From contig JAFVGW010000032.1 of the NCBI GenBank assembly GCA_017474765.1, forward strand, positions 1-64,000: a stretch of 64,000 nt of DNA, written 5' to 3'. Positions 8,474-17,683 of the stretch are shown here, piece after piece. The DNA comes from Salinivirgaceae bacterium (GTDB lineage Bacteria; Bacteroidota; Bacteroidia; Bacteroidales; SZUA-534). The notes under the pieces are model-generated. The model did no database searches and was not told the DNA's origin. It saw nothing but the letters and a program-made list of their open reading frames with translations. The translations under genes and the position numbers were made by a program. Numbering within the stretch: position 1 is the first letter of the stretch; each line of letters opens with the position of its first letter.

Positions 8474-8989
8474 ATGGCTATTATCAAGACATTTGACGGA
8501 CACACACCGCAAATAGGCGCAAATTGTTTCATTGCAGAAAACGCCGTAATTATCGGTGATGTGCGGATTGGCGACAACTGCAGCATCTGGTACGGCAGCG
8601 TGCTGCGCGGCGACGCGGGCGCCATCACCATCGGCAACAACACCAACGTGCAGGACGGCGTGGTGATTCACAGCTCCGAAGGCGTTTCAACTACCATCAT
8701 CGGCAATAATGTGACCATCGGGCACAACGCCATTGTGCACGGCGCCATCATAAAAGACAATGTCCTTGTCGGGATGGGCTCAACGGTTCTGGACAACGCC
8801 GTGGTTGAGTCGGGCAGCATTGTGGCCGCCAACGCTCTTGTTCTGAGCGGCCGCACCCTTGAATCGGGATTCATCTACGCGGGTGTTCCGGCCACCAAAG
8901 TCAAAGAGCTGAAAAACAGCGAAATGATTGAGCAATCGGCACGGAACTACATCTTGCTGAAAGACCAATATTTAGAGAGTAACCTATAG
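8474..8989 (+). CDS. Gamma-carbonic-anhydrase-like hexapeptide-repeat protein (YrdA/PaaY type)
   Basis: A 171-residue left-handed beta-helix protein made of repeated hexapeptides ([LIV]-G-x-x-x-x: IIGDVRIGDNCSIWYGSVLRGD, TIIGNNVTIGHNAIVHGA). His in VVIHSS and the pair in IGHNAIVHGA have the spacing of the three metal-ligand His of the gamma-carbonic-anhydrase family, so a trimeric metal-binding protein is expected. Family members range from true carbonic anhydrases to thioesterases or proteins with no detected activity, so the reaction is not assigned. The C-terminal helix (SEMIEQSARNYILLK) is typical. Confidence 0.88.
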   Translation: MAIIKTFDGHTPQIGANCFIAENAVIIGDVRIGDNCSIWYGSVLRGDAGAITIGNNTNVQDGVVIHSSEGVSTTIIGNNVTIGHNAIVHGAIIKDNVLVGMGSTVLDNAVVESGSIVAANALVLSGRTLESGFIYAGVPATKVKELKNSEMIEQSARNYILLKDQYLESNL

Positions 8990-8990
8990 T

Positions 8991-9078
8991 TAGGATTTAG
9001 GATTTAGGAATTACGAATTTAGAATTTAGAATTTAGAATTTAGAATTTAGAATTTAGGATTTAGGATTTAGGATTTAA
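8991..9078 (+). repeat. Heptanucleotide tandem repeat
   Basis: About twelve consecutive 7-base units of the forms TTAGGAT and TTTAGAA fill the space between the convergent hexapeptide-protein and cca genes. The middle five units are nearly identical and the flanking ones vary at one or two positions. Confidence 0.9.
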
Positions 9079-9111
9079 CACTTATTCCTTTGCAACTAAT
9101 TCACAATCACC

Positions 9112-10524
9112 CTATTTCACGGGTTTCAAACCCAACTCCTTGCCTTTCTGCAGCATAAACTGATAAGCCGCCTCTGGGGTGTTCTCAATCACGCCGTCGA
9201 GAATGGCGTCTTTGATGGCGCTTTTGATGATGCCGATGGCGGGACACGGCGGCAGAGCAAACGTCTCAATGATGGTTTCGCCCGAGATTGGCGGCTGCCA
9301 GTTACGCACGCGGTCCTTCTCCTCCACCTCAACCAATTTGCGCCTTACAAGCTGATAATTATCAAGATAGCGCGACACCTTGTCGGGATTCTTTGATGTG
9401 ATGTCGGCATCGCAGAGCAGCATCAAATCGTCAATATCATCGCCCGCCTCGAAGAGCAGACGGCGCACGGCACTGTCGGTGACAATCTCCTCAACCAGCA
9501 CAATGGGCCGCATGTGCAGCATCACCAGCTTCTGAACGTATTTCATCTTCTCGTTCATCGGCAGTTTCAGGTTCTTGAAGATTCCGGGAACCATCTTGCC
9601 GCCCACAAACTCGTGGCCGTGGAATGTCCAGCCGGTGCCCCTCACGTAGCGTTTGGTGACAGGCTTGCCAATGTCGTGCAAAAGCGCGGCCCAGCGCAGC
9701 CAAAGGTCGTCGGTATGCTCGCAGATGTTGTCGAGTACCTCCATTGTATGGTAGAAATTATCCTTATGGCGGCATCCGTCAACCACTTCAATGCCTTTCA
9801 GTGCCTCAAGTTGCGGGAACACAATCGCCAGCAGGCCAACCTTTTGCAGCAGTTTAATGCCCGCCGACGGCCGCGGCGACAGCATAATCTTGTTGAACTC
9901 CTCCGACACGCGCTCCATTGAAATGATTCGAATGCGCTCGCGGTTGCGGACAATCGAGTCGAGCGACTCATCGGTGATGCGGAAGCCAAGCTGGCTGGCA
10001 AAACGGATGGCGCGCAGCATACGCAGCGGGTCGTCGGAATAGGTGGTGTCGGGGTCGAGCGGCGTGCGGATAATCTGGTTTTTCAGGTCCTCGATGCCGC
10101 CGAACGGATCCACCAGCTGGCCAAAACGGTCGGGATGAAGGTCGATGGCCAGGGCGTTGATGGTGAAATCGCGCCGACGCTGGTCATCTTCGAGTGTGCC
10201 ATTCTCAACAATCGGCTTGCGCGAGTTGCGGTTGTACGACTCCTTGCGCGCACCCACAAACTCCACATCCACACCTCGATAGCGGAACATCGCCGTGCCG
10301 AAATTCTTGTATGTCGCCACCTTCGGATTCTTCAGCAGTCGCTGTGCCACCTCCTGCGCCAGCTCAATGCCGCTGCCAAGCGTCACCACGTCAATATCTT
10401 TCGACGGACGGCCGAGCAACTTGTCGCGCACAAAGCCTCCAATGACAAAAGCCTGTTGGTCGCGCTCGCCCAAAATCTGCGATATTGTTTTGAAAATGAC
10501 GTTGTTAAGGTATTCCTTCATCAA
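9112..10524 (-). CDS. cca: CCA tRNA nucleotidyltransferase / poly(A) polymerase family with HD domain
   Basis: Adds or repairs the 3' CCA of tRNAs using CTP and ATP, in the cytosol. The 470-residue protein has the class II nucleotidyltransferase head: GGFVRD at residues 28-33, the metal-binding pair DIDVV at 43-47, [12 protein letters not shown] near 116 and [14 protein letters not shown] near 163. An HD domain follows ([13 protein letters not shown] near 282). Tail domains are consistent with the bacterial CCA enzyme. Neither tRNA in this window encodes a complete CCA, so this activity is needed. A pure poly(A) polymerase role is the alternative but less likely. Confidence 0.9.
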   Translation of the reverse strand: MMKEYLNNVIFKTISQILGERDQQAFVIGGFVRDKLLGRPSKDIDVVTLGSGIELAQEVAQRLLKNPKVATYKNFGTAMFRYRGVDVEFVGARKESYNRNSRKPIVENGTLEDDQRRRDFTINALAIDLHPDRFGQLVDPFGGIEDLKNQIIRTPLDPDTTYSDDPLRMLRAIRFASQLGFRITDESLDSIVRNRERIRIISMERVSEEFNKIMLSPRPSAGIKLLQKVGLLAIVFPQLEALKGIEVVDGCRHKDNFYHTMEVLDNICEHTDDLWLRWAALLHDIGKPVTKRYVRGTGWTFHGHEFVGGKMVPGIFKNLKLPMNEKMKYVQKLVMLHMRPIVLVEEIVTDSAVRRLLFEAGDDIDDLMLLCDADITSKNPDKVSRYLDNYQLVRRKLVEVEEKDRVRNWQPPISGETIIETFALPPCPAIGIIKSAIKDAILDGVIENTPEAAYQFMLQKGKELGLKPVK

Positions 10525-10686
10525 ACTGTCGATTGAGCCGCAAAGGTAGAATTATTTTAAATGTTTTGAGTTGGGAAGTTGAGAAGTTGGGCTTTTTACC
10601 AATAATCACCACAAAATCAAACAAATAAACATACAAGCAATAGCAAAAAGAATTCGATTTTTGCCTCATTTTTCAGTACCAATGCG

Positions 10687-10717
10687 TTTGATAATCCGCT
10701 AATATTTAATAATTTTG
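10687..10717 (+). promoter_or_regulatory. Promoter of the 10807 TonB receptor
   Basis: TTTG (10687-10690), exactly 19 bases, then TAATTTTG (10710-10717) give a full match to the Bacteroidota consensus. It leaves a leader of roughly 80 bases. The rest of the 282-base gap holds no gene that I can see. Confidence 0.7.
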
Positions 10718-10806
10718 CATTTTCATTGCTTGTCCATGGACTGCTATAGTTTTTTGACAGCAAATGAGGTGAAGCAACAAGCTTAAAGGGAAAACATTAA
10801 GCACAA

Positions 10807-13161
10807 ATGATTTACAAGCTAAATCAAATTCGGGGAGCAATCATCGCGTGTGCGTTGATTATGGCTGTATTGTCAGGAAACGCCCAAAATGTCAACGGGA
10901 AAATCACTGACAATCAGAACGAAGCGGTCTCGAACGCTGTTGTGATTCTGCGCAACCGCGACACAGTTTTCGTGCAAGCCACTACCTCCGATTCACTTGG
11001 CCGTTTCAACCTGCAGATTGATTTTGCAAGCGGCTTTGTATCGGTCCAGCACCTTTCCTATGCCGACCGCACTGTCTCTTTTACCAACAATGACTATTCT
11101 GTATTGAAAAACATTGTTTTAACCGACAAAAACACTCAACTTGAAACAGTCACTGTGAAAGCCGGAACCCAAACTGTTACCGTGAGAGACAATGCATTGG
11201 TTTTCAACGCGCAGCATATTACCGAGCAAAAAAGTGTGACCTCGGCTTTTGATTTGCTAAAATACGTTCCAGGCGTTAGTACCCGAAACGACGAGATCGG
11301 CCTGACAGGCGCCGCGCAACTGACTGTGATTGTCGACGGCAAGGCTACAATGTTGAGTAACAGCGATATTGCAGAGATGCTGAAAGCCATGCCCGCCAGC
11401 CGAATAGGCGACATTGAAGTGATGTATCGCGCCCCAGCGAAATACGGAGTCAAAGGCGCGCTAATCAACATTGTGACAGACAAAAGCGAGAACAGAGCCC
11501 CTGTTGAGGCCGAACTTGCGACTGAATATCAGCAGAAATTCTACGCTTCAGGCAATTCGCGGGCAAACATCGCATTCCATGGCGACATGATTGATTTGGA
11601 TGTTTTGGGAAATGCAACGTACGGCACTCGGAGAACTGACCTATTTGATTATTCGATAAATAATTACAAAGACACGAAAACCATTATCGACCAGGAGTCA
11701 AACTCGGCTACGGGGTATGGTTCTGGCGTGCTGCGGACATCAATGGACTGCAATTTCAGCAATGGCAACATGCTCTCGCTGATGTATTATGGCAAAGGTT
11801 ACAAATCATCGGATGAGACAGGTTCTGATGCTAATTTCTTGTATGACAATGGAGAAACGAGTCTGGTGAACAGCACCAACAACGAAGATGACCACTACAA
11901 TTTGCACAATGTGAATCTGAAAGGCATTTTTGGTGGGGCGAACATTACGGCCGACTACGTGTCGTATCGCGAAAAGATGGAGACTGAATACGGCGACAAG
12001 ATAAAGGACAGTATTACAACAGATTATCATCACAATTCCGACAGAAATATCGGGCAGATAAAACTGCTGGCAAGTTACGATTGGGCCATCAGCGACGCCT
12101 GGCAGTTGAGCGCAGGCGTGCAGGGCACAATGACGAACTCCGCCACCGAATTGAGATACTACTATCCGCAAAACGGTGTGTATGAACTTGATAACAACAG
12201 CAATAGCGACAATACGCAGACCGAGCGACGTTTTTCGGCTTTTGTCGAGACAGCGAACACATTGTTCGACAGCGTGCAGTTGGATTTCACCCTCGAACTT
12301 GAATATTTCAAATCGGACTACGACGAAAACGGCACAAAATCAACTCTTTGGGACGAGTGGCGGTTGTGCCCAAGCCTGTCGCTAATGTGGCCGATGAAGC
12401 GCGATATTCTGCAACTTTCGCTAGCAACTTACAAAAACTATCCATCGTACTGGGAATTGAGTCCGCACATCTCACAAATGAATCCATACAAATTTGGAAT
12501 CGGCAACCCAAAACTGAAACCATCCACAAATTATGATTTCAATCTTGCATATCTGATTAATAAACAATACACATTGGAGTTATACTGCATGTATGAGAAA
12601 GACGCTTACCGCGAACTTCCATATCAGAATGCCCAGAAACTCCGAAACTACTATCAATCAGTCAATTTCGACTATATAATAAATGGCGGAGTTGGTGGCG
12701 AACTTCCGTTCAGCATCGGTTTTTGGGAGCCAACATTGGGCGGCTATCTCATTTACACCAGAGACAAAATGTCTGATTTTCATGGATTAGCGTTCGACAG
12801 AGATAACTTCTTTGTTTCTCTAGCTCTCGAAAATACTTTCACAGCATCCGACAACCTGTTATTCACGCTCAATGCCGAATATATGTCGAAATCGATTCAG
12901 GGAATCTACGACATGAATTACGGCTACAACCTTGAATTGGGCATGAAATGGAGCATTACAAACAACCTGACGTTCACTGCCAACTGGACGGATATTTTTG
13001 AACGCTGGGGACCATATCCTGCCACTGTGGATTTCAACGGGCAACATAACAAACTGGACAGAAAACTCTTCAACTGTTTCAACGCCTCGCTTGTCTGGCG
13101 CATTGGCGGATTCAACGCCAAAGAGGTGGAGGTAACCAATACAGAACGAATGGAGAGGTAA
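10807..13161 (+). CDS. TonB-dependent receptor-like outer-membrane protein (OMP beta-barrel family)
   Basis: A 784-residue protein with a signal peptide (cleavage near GNAQN). A carboxypeptidase-regulatory-like Ig domain at about residues 27-105 (VNGKITDNQNEAVSNAVVIL) is followed by a plug-like domain (FDLLKYVPGVSTRNDEIGL, VIVDGK, IGDIEVMYRAPAKYGVKGAL) and a long beta-barrel rich in alternating aromatic and polar strands. This is the Bacteroidota outer membrane protein beta-barrel type of TonB receptor. It lacks a neighbouring SusD and any strong ligand clue. It has its own promoter and is monocistronic. The substrate is unknown. Confidence 0.85.
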   Translation: MIYKLNQIRGAIIACALIMAVLSGNAQNVNGKITDNQNEAVSNAVVILRNRDTVFVQATTSDSLGRFNLQIDFASGFVSVQHLSYADRTVSFTNNDYSVLKNIVLTDKNTQLETVTVKAGTQTVTVRDNALVFNAQHITEQKSVTSAFDLLKYVPGVSTRNDEIGLTGAAQLTVIVDGKATMLSNSDIAEMLKAMPASRIGDIEVMYRAPAKYGVKGALINIVTDKSENRAPVEAELATEYQQKFYASGNSRANIAFHGDMIDLDVLGNATYGTRRTDLFDYSINNYKDTKTIIDQESNSATGYGSGVLRTSMDCNFSNGNMLSLMYYGKGYKSSDETGSDANFLYDNGETSLVNSTNNEDDHYNLHNVNLKGIFGGANITADYVSYREKMETEYGDKIKDSITTDYHHNSDRNIGQIKLLASYDWAISDAWQLSAGVQGTMTNSATELRYYYPQNGVYELDNNSNSDNTQTERRFSAFVETANTLFDSVQLDFTLELEYFKSDYDENGTKSTLWDEWRLCPSLSLMWPMKRDILQLSLATYKNYPSYWELSPHISQMNPYKFGIGNPKLKPSTNYDFNLAYLINKQYTLELYCMYEKDAYRELPYQNAQKLRNYYQSVNFDYIINGGVGGELPFSIGFWEPTLGGYLIYTRDKMSDFHGLAFDRDNFFVSLALENTFTASDNLLFTLNAEYMSKSIQGIYDMNYGYNLELGMKWSITNNLTFTANWTDIFERWGPYPATVDFNGQHNKLDRKLFNCFNASLVWRIGGFNAKEVEVTNTERMER

Positions 13162-13194
13162 TTTCAAAAAGTCCCACCAACGCTCTACACATCC

Positions 13195-13815
13195 TTATAG
13201 CCTGTCTTTCATTCGATTAACGTAATCGATGATGGCAGAAACGGTATCCTCAACGCCGAGTCGCGACACGTTGAGTGACAAATCGTAGGTGGAAGCCAAG
13301 CCCCAGGTCTTATTCGAATAATAATTATAATAGGTGGCTCGACGCTTGTCGTTGCGCTCAATCAAGGCGCGAGCCTTGTCCTGCTCAATGGGCATGCGGG
13401 CACAGACGCGTTTGATGCGGTCGGGCAAATCGGCATGCAGAAAAATGCTGATGCAGTTGGGGAAGTCGCGTAGAATATAGTCGGAACAGCGTCCCACAAT
13501 CACACAGTTGCGCTCAATGGCCAGACGACGTATGACATCGCTCTGCACCTTGAACAGATGGTCATCCGACATATAATTGTCAGTCGGGCTTAGCATAGAG
13601 ACAAACTCACCAAACGACTGAAAAATGCCTTTTTGCGGCTGTTCGTCGACCGCCTCAAAAACCTCAGGCTCAAAGCCAATCTCCTTTGCGGCTAATGCCA
13701 GCAGTTCTTTGTCGAAATAGTCGTAGCCTAATTCTTCAGCCAGCCGCTGGCCTATTACTCTGCCGCCACAGCCGAATTGGCGACCTATACTGATTGTCAA
13801 TGTTTTGCAATTCAT
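13195..13815 (-). CDS. Cytidylate kinase-like family protein
   Basis: A 206-residue P-loop-type kinase of the cytidylate kinase-like family (AAA_26/PF13189 style). It starts ISIGRQFGCGGRVIGQRLA, where the phosphate-binding loop is GCGG rather than the classical GxxGxGKS. Then come DYFDKELL, CVIVGRCSDYIL and IFLHADLPDRIKRV. Family members are common in gut anaerobes and their true substrate is uncertain, so I do not call it Cmk. The C-terminus (YDLSLNVSRLGVEDTVSAI) matches the family. It converges with the TonB receptor and shares the strand with ispE. Confidence 0.8.
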   Translation of the reverse strand: MNCKTLTISIGRQFGCGGRVIGQRLAEELGYDYFDKELLALAAKEIGFEPEVFEAVDEQPQKGIFQSFGEFVSMLSPTDNYMSDDHLFKVQSDVIRRLAIERNCVIVGRCSDYILRDFPNCISIFLHADLPDRIKRVCARMPIEQDKARALIERNDKRRATYYNYYSNKTWGLASTYDLSLNVSRLGVEDTVSAIIDYVNRMKDRL

Positions 13816-13873
13816 CTGCTATATTTATTTTACATGTGACAATAATGCAAAATAGCACTTGTATATATACATT

Positions 13874-14698
13874 TCAAAACTTTCCTTCCCAAATAAAGCA
13901 ATTCTCAAATTTCAGCGAGCTGGAATCTGGTTTGCCTACAAATAATCCGTAAATGGCCGAACCGCTGCCCGACATTGATGAGTAAGCCGCGCCAGCGTTG
14001 TACATTGCCTTTTTTATGGTGTCGAGAATGGGATGCATTTTGAAGATTGGCTCCTCAAAATCGTTCACCATCTTACCTCTCCACTCTTCGGGCTTTTTGT
14101 CAAGCAAATCAGTAATGGGTATTTCGGGACGATGCGGAGTGAGCAGTTTGTAAGCTTGCGCGGTGTTCACATGCACATCGGGCTTGACAATGACAATCGA
14201 ATAGCCTTTTAGATTGATATCCACTGGTTTGAGAATCTCTCCGCGGCTTGTGGCAAAGGCTGGCTTGTTTTGCACAAAAAGCGCGCAGTCGCTGCCGAGC
14301 ATTGCTGCGTAGCGTTGCATCATGTCGACGCTCAATTTCAGATCAAACATCTTGTTGAGAGCCGTTATGGTGAAAGCGCCATCGGCTGAGCCTCCTCCCA
14401 AACCGGCGCCCAGCGGAATCTGCTTTTTGAGCACGACGCGCACAGGCGGCAGACTGTAGTCGGCATTAACCAGGTGGTAGGCGCGGCTCACAAGGTTGGT
14501 GTCGAGAGCGCCATCGACAGGCAAACCATCAATCACCAACTCGAACTTTTTTGCACCATGACGCTTGTTCTCTGTTAATTTCAATTCGTCGGTCAAACCG
14601 AACGGAACCATCAGACTTTCAAGATTATGGAAACCATCGGAACGTTTCTCGACGATGTTCAAACCAATGTTAATTTTTGCATTCGGACGGACTATCAT
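13874..14698 (-). CDS. ispE: 4-diphosphocytidyl-2-C-methyl-D-erythritol kinase
   Basis: Phosphorylates CDP-methylerythritol in the MEP pathway to isoprenoid precursors, in the cytosol. The 274-residue GHMP kinase has the substrate motif RPNAKINIGLNIVEKRSDGFHNLES at the N-terminus, the ATP loop LGAGLGGGSADGAF near residue 95 and the C-terminal SMSGSGSAIYGLF motif. I start at the ATG of MIVRPNAK (14698), because the upstream in-frame codons do not match the family. It is divergent from dnaB with about 100 bases between them. Confidence 0.95.
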   Translation of the reverse strand: MIVRPNAKINIGLNIVEKRSDGFHNLESLMVPFGLTDELKLTENKRHGAKKFELVIDGLPVDGALDTNLVSRAYHLVNADYSLPPVRVVLKKQIPLGAGLGGGSADGAFTITALNKMFDLKLSVDMMQRYAAMLGSDCALFVQNKPAFATSRGEILKPVDINLKGYSIVIVKPDVHVNTAQAYKLLTPHRPEIPITDLLDKKPEEWRGKMVNDFEEPIFKMHPILDTIKKAMYNAGAAYSSMSGSGSAIYGLFVGKPDSSSLKFENCFIWEGKF

Positions 14699-14771
14699 AT
14701 TCAATGTCAGTTTTATTCGTTTTTGTTTATAAATATAGCCAATAATTTTAGTGAGCAAACGCTTGCCCGCC

Positions 14772-14779
14772 TAATTTTG
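14772..14779 (+). promoter_or_regulatory. Possible -7 element of dnaB
   Basis: TAATTTTG matches the -7 consensus 22 bases ahead of the dnaB ATG. The upstream TTTG element is not clear. Confidence 0.4.
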
Positions 14780-14801
14780 CGTCATCGAAAAAATAATTTT
14801 T

Positions 14802-16346
14802 ATGGCAAAGAAATTCACACCGGCTAAAGTTGAGCCAACAGAAAGTCTGTTCGCGGGGACAGGAAAAGTGCCACCGCAAGCCGTCGAGTTTGAGGAATCG
14901 GTTCTGGGTGCACTTATGCTAGAAAGCGATTCTTATCTTCAAATATCTGAAATACTGAAACCTGAGCACTTCTACAAGGAAGAACATGGTAAAATCTATG
15001 CCGCTATTGAAAAATTGTCGTCAAAGCAAAAACCTATCGACATCAACACTGTTTCGCAGCAACTCAAAATCGACAAGGAGCTGGATGTTGTGGGCGGACC
15101 TTCATACCTTGTTTATCTCACAAACCGAATTGCATCGACAGCACACATCGAATTTCACGCAAGAATCATTGCACAAAAATACACGCAGCGCGAGCTAATC
15201 CGTATTGGTGCCGAAATGCAAAAACGCGGATTTGAGGATGTTGAAGATGTTCAGGAGATGCTTGACAAAGCCGAGCAGAGCCTTTTCGAACTGACTACCG
15301 GAAATGTGAAGAAAGAGGTGCAGAGCATGGCGCAAGTAGTGAGCGAAGCCTATTCAAAACTGCTGGATGCCAAGGACCGCGACGACGGAATAGTTGGCGT
15401 GGCAAGCGGTTTCACAGCTCTCGACAATCTGACACTTGGCTGGCAGCCGTCGGACCTTGTGATTATTGCAGCGCGTCCTGCCATGGGAAAAACCGCGTTT
15501 GTGCTTTCGATGGCCAAGAATATGGCGGTCGACATGAAAATTCCTGTCGCATTTTTCACGTTGGAAATGTCATCGGTTCAATTGGTGAACCGCATAATAA
15601 GCAGCACTGCCGAAGTGCCGAGCGCCTCACTGAAATCGGGGCGGATTAACGAAGTACAATGGGCCAACATTACAAATAACATAAATGTGCTCGAAAATGC
15701 ACCAATGTTCATTGATGAAACGCCGGCATTGTCAATCAGCGAGTTCCGCTCAAAAATCAAGCGCCTGAAAAAACAGCACGACATACAAATAGCCATTATC
15801 GACTACCTTCAGCTGATGTCGGCTGGGACCAACATGCAGAGCCGCGAGCAGGAAGTGAGCACCATTTCGCGTAACCTCAAGGCGATAGCCAAGGAGGTCA
15901 ATATTCCAATCATCGCACTCAGCCAGTTGAGCCGAAACGTTGAGCAGCGCGGCGGTGACAAACGTCCGCAACTGTCCGATTTGCGTGAATCGGGCGCCAT
16001 TGAGCAAGATGCCGATATGGTTATCTTTATCCATCGCCCTGAATATTATGGCTTTAAGACAGACGAAGCCGGCAACTCACTCATCGGTGTGGCCGAAATT
16101 ATAGTGGCAAAACACCGTAACGGCGCGGTTGACGATGTGCGGCTGCAATTCAAGAGCGAGTTCACCCAGTTCTGCAATCCCGAAACTCTGGGCGCAGTAA
16201 CATTTCAGTCGAGGATGAACACTCAGCCAAGTCCTGACGCAGGTTCTGCCGATGCAGGACACGGTTTTTCACCCAACACCAGCTTTGACTCACCTGCATC
16301 GCCACTAGGTGACCAAATTACACCGACCGATAATGTACCATTTTAA
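14802..16346 (+). CDS. dnaB: Replicative DNA helicase DnaB
   Basis: The hexameric helicase that unwinds DNA at the replication fork. The 514-residue protein has the N-terminal primase-contact domain (PPQAVEFEESVLGALML at about residue 25) and a linker. The RecA-like domain carries Walker A ARPAMGKTAF near residue 226, Walker B IAIIDYLQLMS near 330, and the DnaB motif QLSRNVEQRGGDKRPQLSDLRESGAIEQDAD. The last 45 residues are a Ser/Pro/Asp-rich tail, commonly variable. No intein is present. The downstream gene starts 10 bases later and is likely co-transcribed. Confidence 0.97.
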   Translation: MAKKFTPAKVEPTESLFAGTGKVPPQAVEFEESVLGALMLESDSYLQISEILKPEHFYKEEHGKIYAAIEKLSSKQKPIDINTVSQQLKIDKELDVVGGPSYLVYLTNRIASTAHIEFHARIIAQKYTQRELIRIGAEMQKRGFEDVEDVQEMLDKAEQSLFELTTGNVKKEVQSMAQVVSEAYSKLLDAKDRDDGIVGVASGFTALDNLTLGWQPSDLVIIAARPAMGKTAFVLSMAKNMAVDMKIPVAFFTLEMSSVQLVNRIISSTAEVPSASLKSGRINEVQWANITNNINVLENAPMFIDETPALSISEFRSKIKRLKKQHDIQIAIIDYLQLMSAGTNMQSREQEVSTISRNLKAIAKEVNIPIIALSQLSRNVEQRGGDKRPQLSDLRESGAIEQDADMVIFIHRPEYYGFKTDEAGNSLIGVAEIIVAKHRNGAVDDVRLQFKSEFTQFCNPETLGAVTFQSRMNTQPSPDAGSADAGHGFSPNTSFDSPASPLGDQITPTDNVPF

Positions 16347-16355
16347 TCCAGCAAC

Positions 16356-17621
16356 GTGTTGCGAATAGTTAAAATATTGACAATAAGCATTGTTTCGCTA
16401 CTAAGCCAGTCGGCGGCAGCACTCAGTCTGCTCATTCCAATGGATGAAACACAGACAAACCACCTAAAAGCCTATGGCATAACCTATTGGGTGCTTGAGA
16501 ATGAAATCAGTGCGCAGTGGCTGCTCAACTATCGAGGCGGAAGTTTCATGATACCATACAGCAAAGCTGTTGAGACTGAATGCGTTATCCGCAATGTCAG
16601 TTTTGAGGTTCTGGCTGATGCCAAAGTGTCCGGGATTTTGAGCGAAATCAGCCGCGAAGATGTGAATATGGATGCGCTGAAACTCGAGAAGGCTCCGAAA
16701 ATAGCCGTCTATTCGCCAAAGGACAAATTGCCGTGGGACGACGCTGTGACCATGGCACTCACTTATGCCGAAATACCTTACACTGTCATCTACGATGAGG
16801 AAATTGTCAACGGAGAACTCTCAAAATATGATTGGCTACACCTGCATCATGAGGATTTTACAGGACAGTACGGCAAATTCTACGCCGCATACAAAAACAC
16901 AGGCTGGTACACAAGCCAAGTTCACAATGCGGAGGAAGAAGCCCGCAAATTGGGATTCAACAAGGTGTCGAAGCTCAAACTTTATGTGGCGCAAACCATC
17001 AAGCAATATGTGGCCAACGGTGGTTTTCTATTTGCAATGTGTTCTGCAACAGACTCTTACGACATAGCACTTGCAGCTGCCAGCACAGACATCTGCGACT
17101 CAATGTACGATGGCGACGGCATGGACCCCAACGCTCAATCGAAACTCAACTTTGACAACACTTTCGCATTTCAAAACTTCACACTCGAGCGCAATCCGCT
17201 AGTTTATGAGTATTCAGACATTGATGTGACCTCAACACGCCACGTTGCCCGTGAAGATGACTATTTTACACTGTTTGAATTTTCGGCCAAATGGGACCCT
17301 GTTCCCACAATGCTTTGCCAGAACCATGAAAGCACTGTTCGGGGGTTTATGGGTCAGACAACAGCCTACAAGGCCAATCTACTGAAGCCCAATGTGTTAG
17401 TGATGGGAGAAAACAAATCGGCTGGTGAGGCGCGCTACATTCACGGAGAACTCGGACAAGGCACTTGGACATTTTATGGCGGCCACGATCCGGAAGATTA
17501 TCAGCACTTTGTTGGCGACAAACCGACAAAACTCGAGATGTACCCTAATTCGCCCGGCTATCGGCTTATATTAAATAATGTGTTGTTTCCTGCTGCCAAG
17601 AAGAAAAAAATGAAAACATAA
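16356..17621 (+). CDS. Secreted protein of the family often labelled 'asparagine synthetase B' (unsupported label)
   Basis: A 421-residue protein with a signal peptide (start GTG, cleavage near AAALS) and a conserved opening LLIPMDETQTNHLKAYG. A middle region (KIAVYSPKDKLPWDDAVTMAL, YDWLHLHHEDFTGQYGKFY) looks like a glutamine-amidotransferase/DJ-1-type Rossmann fold. Further motifs are FLFAMCSATDSYDIALAA, ARYIHGELGQGTWTFYGGHDPEDYQH and a Lys-rich end. I recall this Bacteroidota family being annotated as asparagine synthetase B, but it has neither the N-terminal Cys glutaminase nor the ATP pyrophosphatase domain, and it is exported. Function unknown. It follows dnaB closely. Confidence 0.8.
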   Translation: MLRIVKILTISIVSLLSQSAAALSLLIPMDETQTNHLKAYGITYWVLENEISAQWLLNYRGGSFMIPYSKAVETECVIRNVSFEVLADAKVSGILSEISREDVNMDALKLEKAPKIAVYSPKDKLPWDDAVTMALTYAEIPYTVIYDEEIVNGELSKYDWLHLHHEDFTGQYGKFYAAYKNTGWYTSQVHNAEEEARKLGFNKVSKLKLYVAQTIKQYVANGGFLFAMCSATDSYDIALAAASTDICDSMYDGDGMDPNAQSKLNFDNTFAFQNFTLERNPLVYEYSDIDVTSTRHVAREDDYFTLFEFSAKWDPVPTMLCQNHESTVRGFMGQTTAYKANLLKPNVLVMGENKSAGEARYIHGELGQGTWTFYGGHDPEDYQHFVGDKPTKLEMYPNSPGYRLILNNVLFPAAKKKKMKT

Positions 17622-17650
17622 AAAAGGCAGGGCAAAATCCCCGCCTCTTA
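17620..17650 (+). terminator. Probable terminator of the dnaB operon
   Basis: AGGC-A-GGG pairs with CCC-C-GCCT with one mismatch. The following T-tract is poor, so it is a weaker hairpin. An adjacent TGATCAG...CTGATCA inverted repeat (17663-17684) may serve the convergent gene. Confidence 0.5.
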
Positions 17651-17683
17651 ATCTAGTTTATTGATCAGACGTATTACTGATCA

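Noticed and set aside
10561..10600. Repeats of AAGTTGAGA near 10570 and 36030-36060
   Set aside because: Only a few degenerate copies. They are too short and variable to call a defined element.
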